A stretch of DNA of 64,000 bases, taken from positions 1-64,000 of the forward strand of contig AZLU01000175.1 of the NCBI GenBank assembly GCA_002224055.1. Direction: 5' to 3'. The stretch comes from Pezizomycotina sp. ARF18 (taxonomy: Eukaryota > Ascomycota). Positions 48,321 to 59,826 of the stretch are shown here, one piece after another (the first letter of the stretch is position 1; each line of letters opens with the position of its first letter). The position numbers and the translations under genes are program-made. Under the pieces are notes generated by a model, which made no database searches, was not told where the DNA came from, and saw nothing but the letters and a program-made list of their open reading frames with translations.

Positions 48321-49178
48321 TCTCTGGTAGGTAATTGATATTGAGTAGAAATGAAAATTTCAAGATTGAAAAGTAAGACTTTCGTATAAAAGAAAGTGGC
48401 GGGGTAGGTTTATTAAGGGGGTAATTTATGACGACAAGAATCCAAGTGCTGATGATCGTTAAGGGCTGAGGGTGAATCCGAGGAGATGACCTTCTTAGCT
48501 GAGGGCCTCTATGCGTCCTATCTGGTGCCTTGAACTTTTACCCAAGGTATTAATAGTACTAACAAGAGTCTGTGAATTCTTGGAGCCTCAGCCTGATGTT
48601 TCGTCCTCGTTCTGTGGAATCTTTGATTTACTGAATGCGTCTTTGGTCTAAAAACCATAATACTTTCGCGGAGGAAGAAGTGGTTGGTGATGAGTCGCCC
48701 TCCGCTGACCTTGCCACGAAATGACTCTCGCTGAGTACGCACACAATACGCACACAAGGCAGCTTTCACGCCTGGCAGTGCACTAAAACCACCCTGATGA
48801 CGGAGGCGAACGCGGCTTGAAAGACGGGATGGAAGAAAAGGAAACAGGATGGAGTGATTTGAAAAAGGAGAGGACCTTTTTTTTTTTTGTCCCGCGAGAA
48901 ATAAAATCCATATAACGATGAAACCTTAAAGATTGGATGGAGGAAAAAAAAAAAAATCTGGCCCTGGAGAAAAAGATCGATGACCAATAAAAATAAACGG
49001 TAATTTCAAGAGTGCTCCAGAATGTCTTTAATCCTCTTTCAACAAAGATATTTCTAATTACTGATGGTGATAGGTACTTTGTTTGGAATACTTAGCTGTC
49101 CTTTCGAGAACTACCCAGTATAGAGGACAAAGAACAATACTACTATTCAGGGTACTATGCAGTGTGTGTAAAGGAGAA

Positions 49179-49179
<1 letters not shown>

Positions 49180-49209
<30 letters not shown>
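49180..49209. repeat. (AAT)n microsatellite
   Basis: About ten uninterrupted AAT units. Confidence 0.9.
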
Positions 49210-49986
49210 GCAAGTAATAGTAGTAATAAAACAGAAATAAAAGTTCTTGGCGTTCAAATAGTGCAGGAAGGTAGGAAATCTTTTTACCGCAACTGGGTGT
49301 GTTCCATTAAGTCTAACTGCTTGAGGAAGAGGAGGGCAATGGTACAAGGCAAAGGGAAGAATACTCTGCCTGTATAAGGTATGAGAGAGAGAGAGAAGAG
49401 AGAAGTATATCAGAGAGGTATACCGTGCATAAAACGCAATAGTGTACACAGGAAAAGGTATCGCAGGTTTTCCTTTCTTTTTTTTTTTTTTTTTTTTTTT
49501 CTGCTCTCGGCTGCAACCCTTTCTTGTGGGGCAATTGGAATAAGCAGAAGGAGATAAATAGAAGGGCTACCCCCGGCGATGCAATCTGAGAGCGTATGAG
49601 AGGAATCGGAGGAGCTGACCAAACTGATAGTTTGGTTTTGACTTCTCGAAGACGGAATCAATGTGATCTATATAAATTTCGTCTCGAGCATTTATCCTCG
49701 CGAACACGGCTTTTATCAACAGAACGCCTTGCTTTCTTTTTTGGGTCGCCGACCGCCAAGTTGTGAGGAGCTATACTATTTTTGGCGATCTCGCGGCGAT
49801 TGACATGAAAAAAGAAAAGAAAATTTTTAATTTTTTTAATTTTTTTTTTTAATTTTTCAATTTTTTTTTTCTTTTTCTTTTTTTCATTTTTTCTTTTTTT
49901 TTTTCTTTCCCTGTTCGCCCCCCCCTAATCAGGTTTACACTCTTTTTATTTTCGCGGCCGCGGTAGCCAGCCCGAGCTCGTCCCCC

Positions 49987-50034
49987 TTTTCCTCTCAGAA
50001 AGTTTTCCTCTCAGAAAGTTTTCCTCCCAGAAAG
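49987..50034. repeat. 16-bp tandem triplicate
   Basis: TTTTCCTCTCAGAAAG occurs at 49987-50002 and 50003-50018, and as TTTTCCTCCCAGAAAG at 50019-50034. Tandem slippage in a pyrimidine-rich region. Confidence 0.9.
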
Positions 50035-50471
50035 CCTACAAAGAATGCATTCTTAAGAATTTTCCTAGATAATTGTCCTTCCCAGCAGTAATGGGTTTAT
50101 TCTCGCTTCCATTTCCATGCTCCTCTTCTCCATCGAATATCCAAACAACAAAAGAGCTTACTGTGACTCGGGACCGGACGGGAGGGAAAATGCAGCACTT
50201 CAAAGCGCTGAAATTCCCAGTGATTTTCACCAAATATATCCTCTTTCATGCCCTTTGCATTCCGCTTTTCCACATCCAAATACGACTTCGACTGAACAAA
50301 GCCGTTCCCGGTCCGGTCCTACTCATAGGAATCCAATTGCCTAGAAATCTCTCTTGCTTGATCAGTTTAGTTGAAAACGGAAACAGCGCTGTCGTTTCGT
50401 TCAGCTTGTTGAGTTCATCTTCGCCCTTCAAGCCTTTTCCCCCTATCGAGATTAGTCCATCGGGCAACCTT

Positions 50472-51650
50472 TTATACTCCTTCCTCTGCAGCCATGGATA
50501 GCAGCTTTTCTGAGCATACAGCTCTTTGGTTGAGATCCAGAACGCTGAAATTGGTAATCGAACTTTGGAATCTTGTGCTCGTAAACGTAAAACCTAGACG
50601 AAATACTTCTCTAGCATCATAACCTGGAATTTGATCTAGGACCGTACCATAGGCGCCGCCCGGTCTACCCGCCGCGGGTGTCACCTAATGCAGCAACCAT
50701 GGTCAAGCCCACGCCAGGCCACGTTTCCCGGTGTTTGCCTAGTTCGCTCAGAACGTATTTAAGCGCTGTAGGCGATGGAGTGCGTCACGCCGCCCACCAA
50801 AACCGTATACACCGCCTCGCTGATGCATGTAATTAAACATTCTCTGATAGGTAGATAGCAGTAACCTCGTTCCACCTCCCTGAATGCTTCCTGTCAAGTT
50901 GACGTTCAATCCGGAATAAGGGAGCACACTGCACGTAAGAAAACTTTCGCCTAACTATTTCCTTTCCCCCTTTCCGCTGACAATCGAAGGTAAGTGTATG
51001 TTTCTGTCGCTTCCAATGTCGCTGGGCTTGAATAAGTGCAGCATCAAAGCTTTGCTGCGCGAATAGTTCCTTTCTCCTGAGAGTTATACACCGTCAGAAG
51101 AGGTAGGTTTGTTTGCTAAAGAGAATAACTATCATCACCTGATTCACTTGGTCAGTTACCTCACTGGTCGCCTTGCATAGCCTCGTGATGAAGTCCTTCA
51201 AATCCGTAGATATTTGAGCTCCTCCGCGTCCGCCTTGCATTTGTATCTCTCTTTTTTTTTTTTTTTTTTTTTCTCCTGAGAAGCAGTTGTTGCTTTTCCG
51301 CATATAACACGTAGTTTGTCAAGAATTCCTAGCGCCTCGCGCGTTGTAAAGGGCGGTCAGATCCTGGCCCGTGATTTGAAAGGAATAGGGCCTTCATGAA
51401 TCCTTCCGAGAGAGCCCTGTCTCGACGGAGAGCCGGCGGGTAATACTTGTATAGACAAAGTCTTTGCAAAAGTATATCACAATTTGACTTATCGCGCACG
51501 CGGTGCTCCGTTTGAAGCCCTTCCGACTGTAAGTATCCACGTAATTCGATAACGACGGAAAGACCGTGCCGAATATCCACTCTGTAGCTATGTAGAATTT
51601 CTCAGTGACCCATTGCATCGCTAGCATTGGCGGATCGTCCTGAGGATGAC
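50472..51650 (-). CDS. Unidentified conserved-looking protein
   Basis: I cannot name this protein, but a coherent, soluble-protein-like reading runs through the locus with frame changes: QWVTEKFYIATEWIFGTVF (about 51620-51560), VVIELRGYLQSEGLQTEHRV, DKSNCDILLQRLCLYKYYPP, ALRRDRALSEGFMKALFLSN (51390-51540), LDKLRVICGKATTASQE (about 51260-51315), a T/A run, ISTDLKDFITRLCKATSEVT (about 51160-51220), GLNVNLTGSIQGGGTRLLLS (about 50870-50930), YTVLVGGVTHSIAYSALKYV, LSELGKHRETWPGVGLTMVA (about 50690-50820), GGAYGTVLDQIPGYDAREVF (about 50600-50660) and VYEHKIPKFDYQF. The Gly-rich loops and alternating helices suggest a globular enzyme or binding protein. The start codon and any introns are uncertain; the C-terminus may extend below 50472. 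It is divergent from the dioxygenase, with about 0.6 kb between them. Confidence 0.45.
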
Positions 51651-52274
51651 ATGTAGATCGTCATCCACGATGAAATAGAGAAGAAAGGAAGAAATCGCTG
51701 AACCTGGACCTTGAGGGTACAGTGTTTTACCTAGATTGCTAGAGTCGTTTATATATTTAAAAAATTCGCCGCCCACTTGGGGGCCAAATGATTCTGTTCA
51801 GGACGGAATAGAAACGAGGGCGTCCTATGGGAGAATTTTTACCGCCCTGTTTTTTCAATAATAGAAACAAAAGTTGTGGTGGTTGTTCTCCTTTGGAGGT
51901 TGTTACTTGTAGCCCTGAATTTAAATCTTGACCAGCTATACTTAAGTACAATAAAATAACACGCTCATATTAGTCTGAGGAGAATGGTCGTAATATCTTA
52001 GGCTTGTGTTGAGAATTGTGAACGTCACATCATTTCGTTCGAAGGTCACATAATGCTATCCTGGTGTTTTATTCAGGCACGAATAATGGCTCGACCGATG
52101 TGAATTTAACCTCGGGTCTTTACGCCATGTAGCTAGCTAGTTCTTATCTCTCATGTGGGGCGCTTACTCTCTCCTCAAAAACTCCACAAAGAAGGATTGG
52201 AACCTCGCGCGCTTCGAGAAGTTGACATCGCGGACATCTGAGTTGCAGAAGATCAACATCAAAATCCAGAGCCA
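51651..52274. promoter_or_regulatory. Shared divergent promoter region
   Basis: About 620 bases between the unidentified minus-strand gene and the plus-strand dioxygenase, long enough for two promoters. No repeated operator-like motif stood out. The minus-strand open frame 51757-51951 has no recognised family. Confidence 0.4.
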
Positions 52275-53422
52275 ATGAGTATCCCAATCCTCGACCTCTC
52301 TCTTGCCTCCCGCGACCGGCCCCTCCTCCTCGCAGCTGCGTAACGCCCTATTCAACGTCGGTTTCCTGTACATCACCAATCATGGCGTTCCGGACTCTAG
52401 GATATCATCCCTGACGTCCTCATACCTCCTCTCTTCGATTTACCTCAGAGTAGTAAAGAACGTCTATCGAAGATCCATTCTCCGCATTTTTTAGGATACA
52501 GCGGTTTCGCAGAGGAAGTTACGCTGGGGAAGAAAGATGAGAGGGAGCAGTGGGATTTCGGTACTGAGTTACCTACCATAGAAGAAGAACGAAGGGATGG
52601 TGATGGAAGAGATTATAGTAAGTTGTATTGGAATTTGAGGGGGCCGAATTTGTGGCCGGGTGAGGAGGAGATTCCAGGTTTTAGGGAAGCATTGACAAAG
52701 TACGGCTATATCCTTCTTTCTAGCCTAAATTGCACCTGTTCTGATATTGATTGATAATGAAATGGTAGATATCACGACGCACTATCGCAGCTCTCTTACG
52801 ACTTTGTCCACCTCGTCGAAGAAGCATTCGGTATACCAGTGGGCACATTCGACGTCTTCTTCGGCACTAACTTCCTTCCTCTCCTTCATCTCACACAAAA
52901 CCTTCCTACCACCACAACACCGCGTAAAAATCGTCAAATACCCACAATCAGCTAGCGAATCTCAAGGCGTAGGACCGCACAAAGACTCCAGCGGCTGGCT
53001 CACCTTCCTCCTCCAACTACCCAATTCAGAAACATGCCTCGACGTCCTCTCCCCTGCCAACAAATGGATACCCGTCCCACCACTGCAGGAAGTTTAGTGG
53101 TAAACTTCGGTAACGCGTTCGAGGCAGCTACAGAGGGAGCTGTACGCGCTACGATACACCGCGTACGGGCTCCGACGAAGGGAGTAAGATATTCGGTACC
53201 GTTTTTCATGGGGTTACCGTTAGATTTGAAGGTTAGTGGGATTAGGGTTTTATCCCGGAGGGTGTGAGGGTATGAGGAAGGAGAGGGGATGGGGTTGATG
53301 TTTTTTTGGACGAGAGGTGGGATGAGTTGGGCGAGAGCGTTTTGAGGAAGTGGGTTAGGAGCCATAAAGATGTTGCGAGGAAGTGGTATGGGGATGAGGT
53401 GGTGGAGTATTATACGCAGTAA
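52275..53422 (+). CDS. Isopenicillin-N-synthase-like 2OG/Fe(II) dioxygenase
   Basis: Non-haem iron, 2-oxoglutarate-dependent oxygenase of the isopenicillin N synthase-like fungal group. From the ATG at 52275: MSIPILDLSLASRDRPLLL, QLRNALFNVGFLYITNHGVP (DIOX_N domain), PPLFDLPQSSKERLSKIHSP, FLGYSGFAEEVTLGKKDERE, LRGPNLWPGEEEIPGFREAL. Intron 52700-52768 (69 bases) joins in frame to YHDALSQLSYDFVHLVEEAF. Catalytic half: VKIVKYPQSASESQGVGPHK then DSSGWLTFLLQ (HxD iron ligands), VLSPANKWIPVPPLQE, GSLVVNFGNAFEAATEGAVR, ATIHRV (distal His ligand) and RYSVPFFMGLPLDLKV (Arg that binds 2OG). The tail DERWDELGESVLRKWVRSHK and WYGDEVVEYYTQ stops at 53422. About 360 residues, the usual length. Six frame changes or so; all ligands are present. 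Often found in secondary metabolism, but no cluster partner is seen here. Substrate unknown. Confidence 0.87.
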
Positions 53423-56400
53423 TAGCATAGAAAGGGAGGAGAGATTAATCAGGAAACAATTGATTGGATTTACTTTCGGAAAACTTACGATGTTTACTAT
53501 GGCGAGTTACCTGTAATGTTGAGAGTTGAGCTCATGAACAATATAGAGAGTCCCCATACCTACCACAGGATCGCGAAACCCGTTACCTTTTTTTTTTTTT
53601 TTTTTCATGCCTGAATGAGACGCGATGGTAGCACATTATTCTAAAAGAGACGAGCTCTCATGCATGCAGACTATTTCCAACGAGGGCGTAAAAAGCAAAA
53701 GGCCCCCTCGTTATACAACGAGCGGCTAAGGCTGATACCGACGACCTTATTCTGGAAACTTCGAGCCCCGGGAAGTGCGTAGCGCTAACTACAGTTGCTA
53801 TACCCCAAGAATCCGGAAAATGGAAATCACACATTTGGTCTCATTATTCGAGCTTTAGCGGTATCACACACCTAGTGGTACTACACGCAAACGCTAAGTA
53901 GCTTTTACGTGAAGAGAAGCTATTCTACAGGGCTAATATAATATACATAGATAATCCTCGTTTAGAGCCAACGAAAGAGAGAATCCTGAAGCAGTATAGA
54001 AAAATTTGCAAGAGAGTAGGTGCGTCGTCATGCAATATATATATATATACCAACCGTCCTATTCAGCGGAGAACCCTGTAGACTAGATTCAAAATGGTTT
54101 CCAGTGTTTTAAAGAGCTGATAGTGCTTAGTGCATCCTGATATACGACACTCTGGTATTTTGGTATAATCCCCTTCCTAGCTAATCGAGAGGCTGGGTAA
54201 GAGACAAGGTAAGAGGAAGCTATTCGGGAGGTGGGGGAAAGGGGTGCTTCATGACTTTTCTCGCGGAGCTGAAAATAAATCCTTGCGTACCATGCCGGTA
54301 TATGAGGTAGTGGCCTAGAGGACGTTATGGTGAGATTTATATGGCGTATTATTTAGCGGAGAGCAAGAGCATATGCTACTAAAGCGATTATGGTATAGCA
54401 TTAGTGAATAAAGAGACAGGCTTAGAAAACCATCCGATACCAAAGACTTGTAGATTTCCAGGTAGGACTTGTAAAATAATGCTAAACGACTATATACTCA
54501 AGTTAACTGGATTTTTAGCTCTTGAAAGTATTCTTTACCGTACCATACAAAATCTCTACTGCTCTCCTGATATAAGCAAGCAATCAAGCAATATAACATA
54601 TCGGATAACGGCTGTATCGTAGGCAAGGAAAAGCAAACCCGTAGCTATTTTGGTAAGCGCACACAATCTAGCACGCGCGCGGTCTGTACTTTACGATCGT
54701 GTTTGATTTTCTTTAACTGATGTAAAGTGCAGCTACCCGTTATATCATGAGATATGGTCAATATTTAGGAATCTCCAATATTTTAGGCCTAAAAGAGGCG
54801 GCCAGTGTTGCTGTAACCCTGCGGTCACACAATAGCTAGCGTTCTCAAAGACGTATAGAGTATTCCTGGGATATTTTAGAGCTCCATGCATCATATATCC
54901 GATTTTACGCACACAGGCCTGTAGGATCCAGAGAATGTGAGGCTACAGCTTGCGCTTGTAATATTTGTTCCGGTTCAGAAGGCTTAAAGATCTTATCTCA
55001 GCCTTTGCCTGCGGGCTGCAGGCTGTGATAACACCTACAATAGCCTGAAAGACTACTCTGAGATGGGGAAGGTTAATCTATCGCTAACCCGCGGCATCGC
55101 TCAGAGCGTACGAACTTTCTGAGAGGTCAAAGAAGCGTTATATTTACAATGCCAGTAGTTGTTAATATAGCTGAAACTATCACGTTATTCTGGAAACTCG
55201 GACACTCCGCGGAAGGCTTTCTTTGTATCTATGGATTAACTGTAATTGCTCATATTCTCCGAGATTTGAAACAGAAATGCTATATTACTGATTTGAGCGA
55301 GCGGCTGTGACAAAACGTCACAAACCAGGCGCAAATACCAAATGTTTGTGACCGGATTGGAAGCGATTACTTTGGAGGCCTGAAATTGATATACTAGTAT
55401 GTATATATCGCTATAAGCTTTGCTTGAAAGCAGCGCAGGCGGTAGATATATCAATCGTTATGATGCGACACATGATGATCTAATGGGAAGCGGGTCGTGC
55501 GTTGTCACGCGACATATATAAATTTGTATTTATACCTTCAATATTGAAATTATGTCAAGTAAGATCGATATCTACTAGAAATAATACAAAAAGTCACTAC
55601 GTACGTGTGCATGGAATATACGACCCGAATATGGAGACCTACAGCATTTTCAGTGGAATGTTTGGGAACGAGGATACACAAGCATTGCTCTAGATCTATA
55701 TTAGAGGATGCTGCTTTTTCGTCTAGATCCTTGAACGATTATAGTTCTTCACAACCCGTGAACTAGGTTCTACTTTGGACTCCCACCAGTAGGATCAATT
55801 CCAGATATGGTAATAATACTTAAAGGAGGAGAGTACGGAAAAGGAGGAGAGTACGGAAAAGAGAAGAGCATGCCTGACAACGGTATCCGCCATGCCCTCG
55901 AACGTGTAACTCTCCTGATTATTTTTTTTTTTTGATGAATACTCAGGAAGCGCCCCTTTGGGCTTGTTTGCTTGATTCATAAATCCAAACAAAGCGTCGC
56001 GGTGTTAAGCGCAGTGCTAAAATATAAGTGATATATAAATACTTCAAAGCGCGCGCCGTGAAAGGAAAAAACACGACTGTTTAGGGCTAAACATGCCACC
56101 GAAATACCCTGAGCGCATGGTTCTCACTCCGCGACGCATACCAGCGCCGCAATTCTGTCGCGGGGGAAAACATGTCCAGACAATTGTTATTCACAACGGC
56201 GCACAAAATATAAAAAGGGGAATATACAGTGTATGAGTATCTATGACGTAGCGCGGCATGACAAAAGGTGTATATCATTTGTTATCTAGGTTTGCGCTGA
56301 CATCTGGGACATCTAGTTCGGTATTTTCGTTGGAGCTCCTAGTATCCTCTTTTAAACTTGATTTCTGCTGGGACGCGGTAACTAAAATTAGGGATTATTC

Positions 56401-57750
56401 CTCGCTTACTTCAACCCGAGTGCCCGAGCACTGCGAGCCGTGAGGATAAATAGAATTTGAGATACGTAGACTCGCTCGATTGAGGCGCAAGTGAACCATG
56501 GTACTTCCACAGCCCTATAAATTCATACGACGCCGCACCCTTAGCTAAGCACTAAAAACGACAAGTGCAGGACGAGAGCATGGTTTTTGCGATTTTCAGA
56601 ATAGACACTTGTCAAACCGTATCGAGGAGCTTATTAGACCACGTCGACACAATAACATATATATATATATACTATAGCAAATTACAATTGCAATTGGTGA
56701 TCTAGGAGCAGCGTGTTTAGCGCGCATTGACAGGTAATTCCACCGCCCTGTTGTCAGTTGTCAGTATAAAACAGGGAAGAAAAAAAACGGGCTGAGAATT
56801 GAGATCTTTCCGAGCAGACGGATGTCTCCGCCGACTTTCTTCGGGAAAAGAGTTACCGAGCGAGAGAAGACGATGAAACAGGGCTGAAAGCTGGGAGGCG
56901 GCAAGCACGTGTGCTGATGTATTCCGCAACATAAACCGGTTAACCAATCATAAGCCGTTTATGATTTGCAGAAGAGGGCAAATCCATTCCGTTAGGGATC
57001 TCGTTAGCTCTCATGAAATTATTACGAGTTATTTTTCTCTTTCTCTTCTTCTGCCTGTGTGCCCCCTTGGCCTCCGGTTTCTTACGGACTTTCCTATCCT
57101 AGTTACGACTTTTTATAACTCCTTATCATGTTTCTCCGCACTTTTTTTTTGCCTTCGCGAAGATACCAGGCCGGTCGGTAATCAATTTGCCCCCCTATTT
57201 GTTGCATGTTCCATGTTCTGTTTTCTTCTGCCGTGTGTCGAATTGTCTAGCCTTTGAGAGAAGCGAGAGTGAAAAGTGAGTTATTAAATTTGAAATGGAA
57301 ACGGAAAAAGATCCTAAAAAAACGGGGTAAAGAAAGAGAGCTAAGGGTAAAAAAGGGAATTGTGAAGCATCTTTTCCGTCATTTCTGCGATCTTACGTGC
57401 TTTTTTTTTTTTTACTCACGATCAATGGATCAGAAACAAAACAGTCAGTATAGTAAAACAAACAAATCTACTCCTCGCTTGCTTAGACGAATAATCTAGT
57501 AATGGATTACAAACTGTAGCAAAACAAGAGTTGCAGATACAATAAGTAGAAGCAGCCAGTTATAGCTCATAGCAGCATCGCCTTTCTTCCGTTTACCCGC
57601 CTTTTCATTAAAAAAAAAAATTTTTTTTTTCATTCCAGTGTGGAAGTCGACAATTCAATTGGATACATCTTTGTCCCAGTTTTGCGCTCTAATGGTAACT
57701 AGGAGTTCCGACATACAGGGCTGCTTCCTTCTTCTCTGCCTTTTTACTAC
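53423..57750. other. Gene-poor AT-rich region
   Basis: No gene recognised over about 4.3 kb. It contains a T18-type run near 53589-53606, AT dinucleotide runs near 54035 and 56660, and a 17-base tandem pair at about 55822-55857. TTATTCTGGAAACT occurs at about 53748 and again at about 55183, each followed within 80 bases by a TAACTxxAxTTGCT string, hinting at diverged copies of one old repeat. An A11/T10 junction is at 57610-57630. Confidence 0.45.
55822..55857. repeat. 17-18-bp tandem pair
   Basis: AAAGGAGGAGAGTACGG is repeated twice in tandem, with one extra A at the junction. Confidence 0.85.
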
Positions 57751-57853
57751 GTGACTACTTACTTCTGCCTGAGTGCATATGTATGTATGATATATACTTT
57801 TCCCGTCATATTCTCTCTTGGGCTTAATTCGATCCTCCCTTCCCCTCTCAACA

Positions 57854-57900
<47 letters not shown>

Positions 57901-59140
57901 TACATTTTACTCCTCTTTTTATTCCCTTCCGTTCCTCCTCCTACCTTTTCCTTCTTTCCCTTCTTCTCCTTCTTTAATTATTATTTCCCAGTTACCAGAT
58001 TCCACTTCCTCCTCTTTGAGTGTCTCTCTCTCTATATACTTCCTTTCGACTATCACACCTGCATAATTCTAAAAATCTCCAAAACCACTCGGGCGGTTAT
58101 ATAGGGAAATTAAACTTCTACCACTACTACTTGCTTTGCTGCATCGTCGTCTCTTTCTGAATCAGATCCAATCTCGCCCTGCAGACATCCTTCTGCTCAT
58201 TTATACTCTAAAATTTTGCTGCTTCTTTCTCACCCGACTGTATTGTTTTCTGACTGGTTGTTTCGGGCTTTTTCTTACTAAAATATCTGCAAATTAATTG
58301 CCTGTCCTACGCCTGAAAGCTGAAAGGGGAGGTTGGTGTGTGTGTGTGTGTGTGTGTGGGTTTGCGTGAAGAAGGAACACGGAAAAGAAAGAGGAGAAGG
58401 GAATTGCTACTATCCTACTCTTCTCCTAGCTTAATTATTCCTCCTCCATCTCTTTCCCTTATCCTGAACCGCCCAGGAGGGTGTCATCATCGTATCTTCT
58501 TTGCGAGGCGATTGAAATTTTTTTTCCTTGGATCAAATCTCTCTTAATTACTTGCCACCAGCTGGCCCCTAGCGTATCGACCCAATCAACCCTCTCCGTC
58601 CGTCCATCGCATCCTTCTTTCCTTCATCCTCCCAGTTCCTACATCTCGTCACTTTGTCTCTCGTCCGTCTATCTATCTATAGGAAACCCAGGACAGCGGT
58701 TAGCGGGTACCGAAAAAAATTTTTTTTTTTTCTTTTCTTTTCTTTTCTTTTCTTTTCTTTCTTCCCGTCTTTTTTCCAAAGGGCTGAGCTAGTTCGCTTC
58801 TAGAAGTGGCCTATTTCCTCTTATTTATTTATTTCTCACCCACCCCCTCTCACAGCCCTTAAAAATCATCCAGCCACCCACATCGTGAGAGAAGAAAAGA
58901 ATCGATCATCTTTTTATTTAACAAAATCTCTCTCGTTTGGAAGGAAAAAAAAAAAAAAAAAAAATACTCTCGTTTTTTGTTTGTTTTATTATTTCTTCCA
59001 TTGATATTTATTCTCCATCTGCTTGCCTGTTTTAAATAGAACACTCCAATCCTCTGCAGCACTTGATTGTGTAATTGTCTCGAGAACCTTCCCTCTTCTC
59101 CGCTTCTCCTCTTTTTTTTATTGTATTTTATCCGTTTAGT
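57751..59140 (+). promoter_or_regulatory. Long pyrimidine-rich promoter/leader
   Basis: Nearly 1.4 kb of strongly C+T-rich plus strand ahead of the ATG at 59141, with a T38 run (57856-57893), a (GT)n run near 58335-58358, a (TTTTC)n run near 58730-58760 and many CTTTC/TCTCC blocks. Such tracts are typical of the promoters and long 5' leaders of fungal regulatory genes. Open frames within it are low-complexity and are probably not translated. Confidence 0.5.
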
Positions 59141-59826
59141 ATGACCGAGGTTGTCAGCCCGAACGCAACTCTACGCCAACCATCGCACAGCATGAGCCGA
59201 AGACGTCCAGCCCTCATTCCCTTTTCCGCCTTCAACACGATAGAATCCCCCTCCGACCTCTCCTCGATCCTACCCCAGCGTCACGGTGGCACTTACATAA
59301 TCCCTCCGCCACCCCTCCCCCGGAGATGAGCTACCACTCCGAAGACAAGAGGGCCTTGCAGAGGGCCTGGGGCGAAGACGACGAGGACGACGGCATGGAA
59401 GTAGACGCCGACTGGTCCGGACGCCTGGGTAACTCCAAGCGGTGGTCGTACGGCGTTAAGGATACGATCATGAACGACGAGCATTCGGAGGACGAGGACG
59501 AATTCGAAACACCCGAGGCTTATCTGCGGCAGAACCGAGATAGCGGTATCCAGATGACCTTTTCACTTGGGTAGGCCTTAACAAAAGTTTCCTTTTTCCT
59601 TTTTTTGAATTCTATTTATATGAAATTTCGCGGAGAAGGATCAGAGTTGCTGACAAGGGTGTCTTATATAGGTCAATTCACCACATGATTTTTCTGAGTC
59701 CCATCTGGTGCAGGCACCCCGAAGAGGGATGCGAAAGAATCGCCACCCCTTTCGCCAATGTCTGGGAGCAGCCAGAATGACCTCAACATCCAGATCCGGC
59801 GTCTGGAAGAAGCAACCAACTCCTAA
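59141..59826 (+). CDS. Acidic hypothetical protein with two exons
   Basis: I do not recognise the family. The ATG at 59141 opens MTEVVSPNATLRQPSHSMSR and LIPFSAFNTIESPSDLSSIL. After a frame change near 59290 follow TPPPEMSYHSEDKRALQRAW, an acidic run GEDDEDDGMEVDADWSGRLG, NSKRWSYGVKDTIMNDEHSE and DEDEFETPEAYLRQ, NRDSGIQMTFSLG. A GT donor at 59571 and a CAG acceptor ending at 59713 (143-base intron) lead to GTPKRDAKESPPLSPMSGSS and QNDLNIQIRRLEEATNS, stopping at 59826, though the phase is off by one base. The protein looks disordered, with SP/TP sites (PPLSP, ETPE) suited to phosphorylation, so a nuclear regulatory role is possible but unproven. Confidence 0.5.

Larger units (their letters stand above)
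48321..50471. other. Upstream region of the SMG6-like gene, T-rich
   Basis: Presumed promoter and 5' leader of the minus-strand SMG6-like gene. It is rich in T/A runs (48880-48890, 48945-48957, 49477-49500, 49827-49900) and CT-rich short repeats, an (AAT)n run at 49180-49209 and a 16-base triplicate at 49987-50034. Frames at 50073-50501 (+) and 50097-50467 (-) have no recognised family; part of 50250-50470 may be the tail of the next minus-strand gene. Confidence 0.5.
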
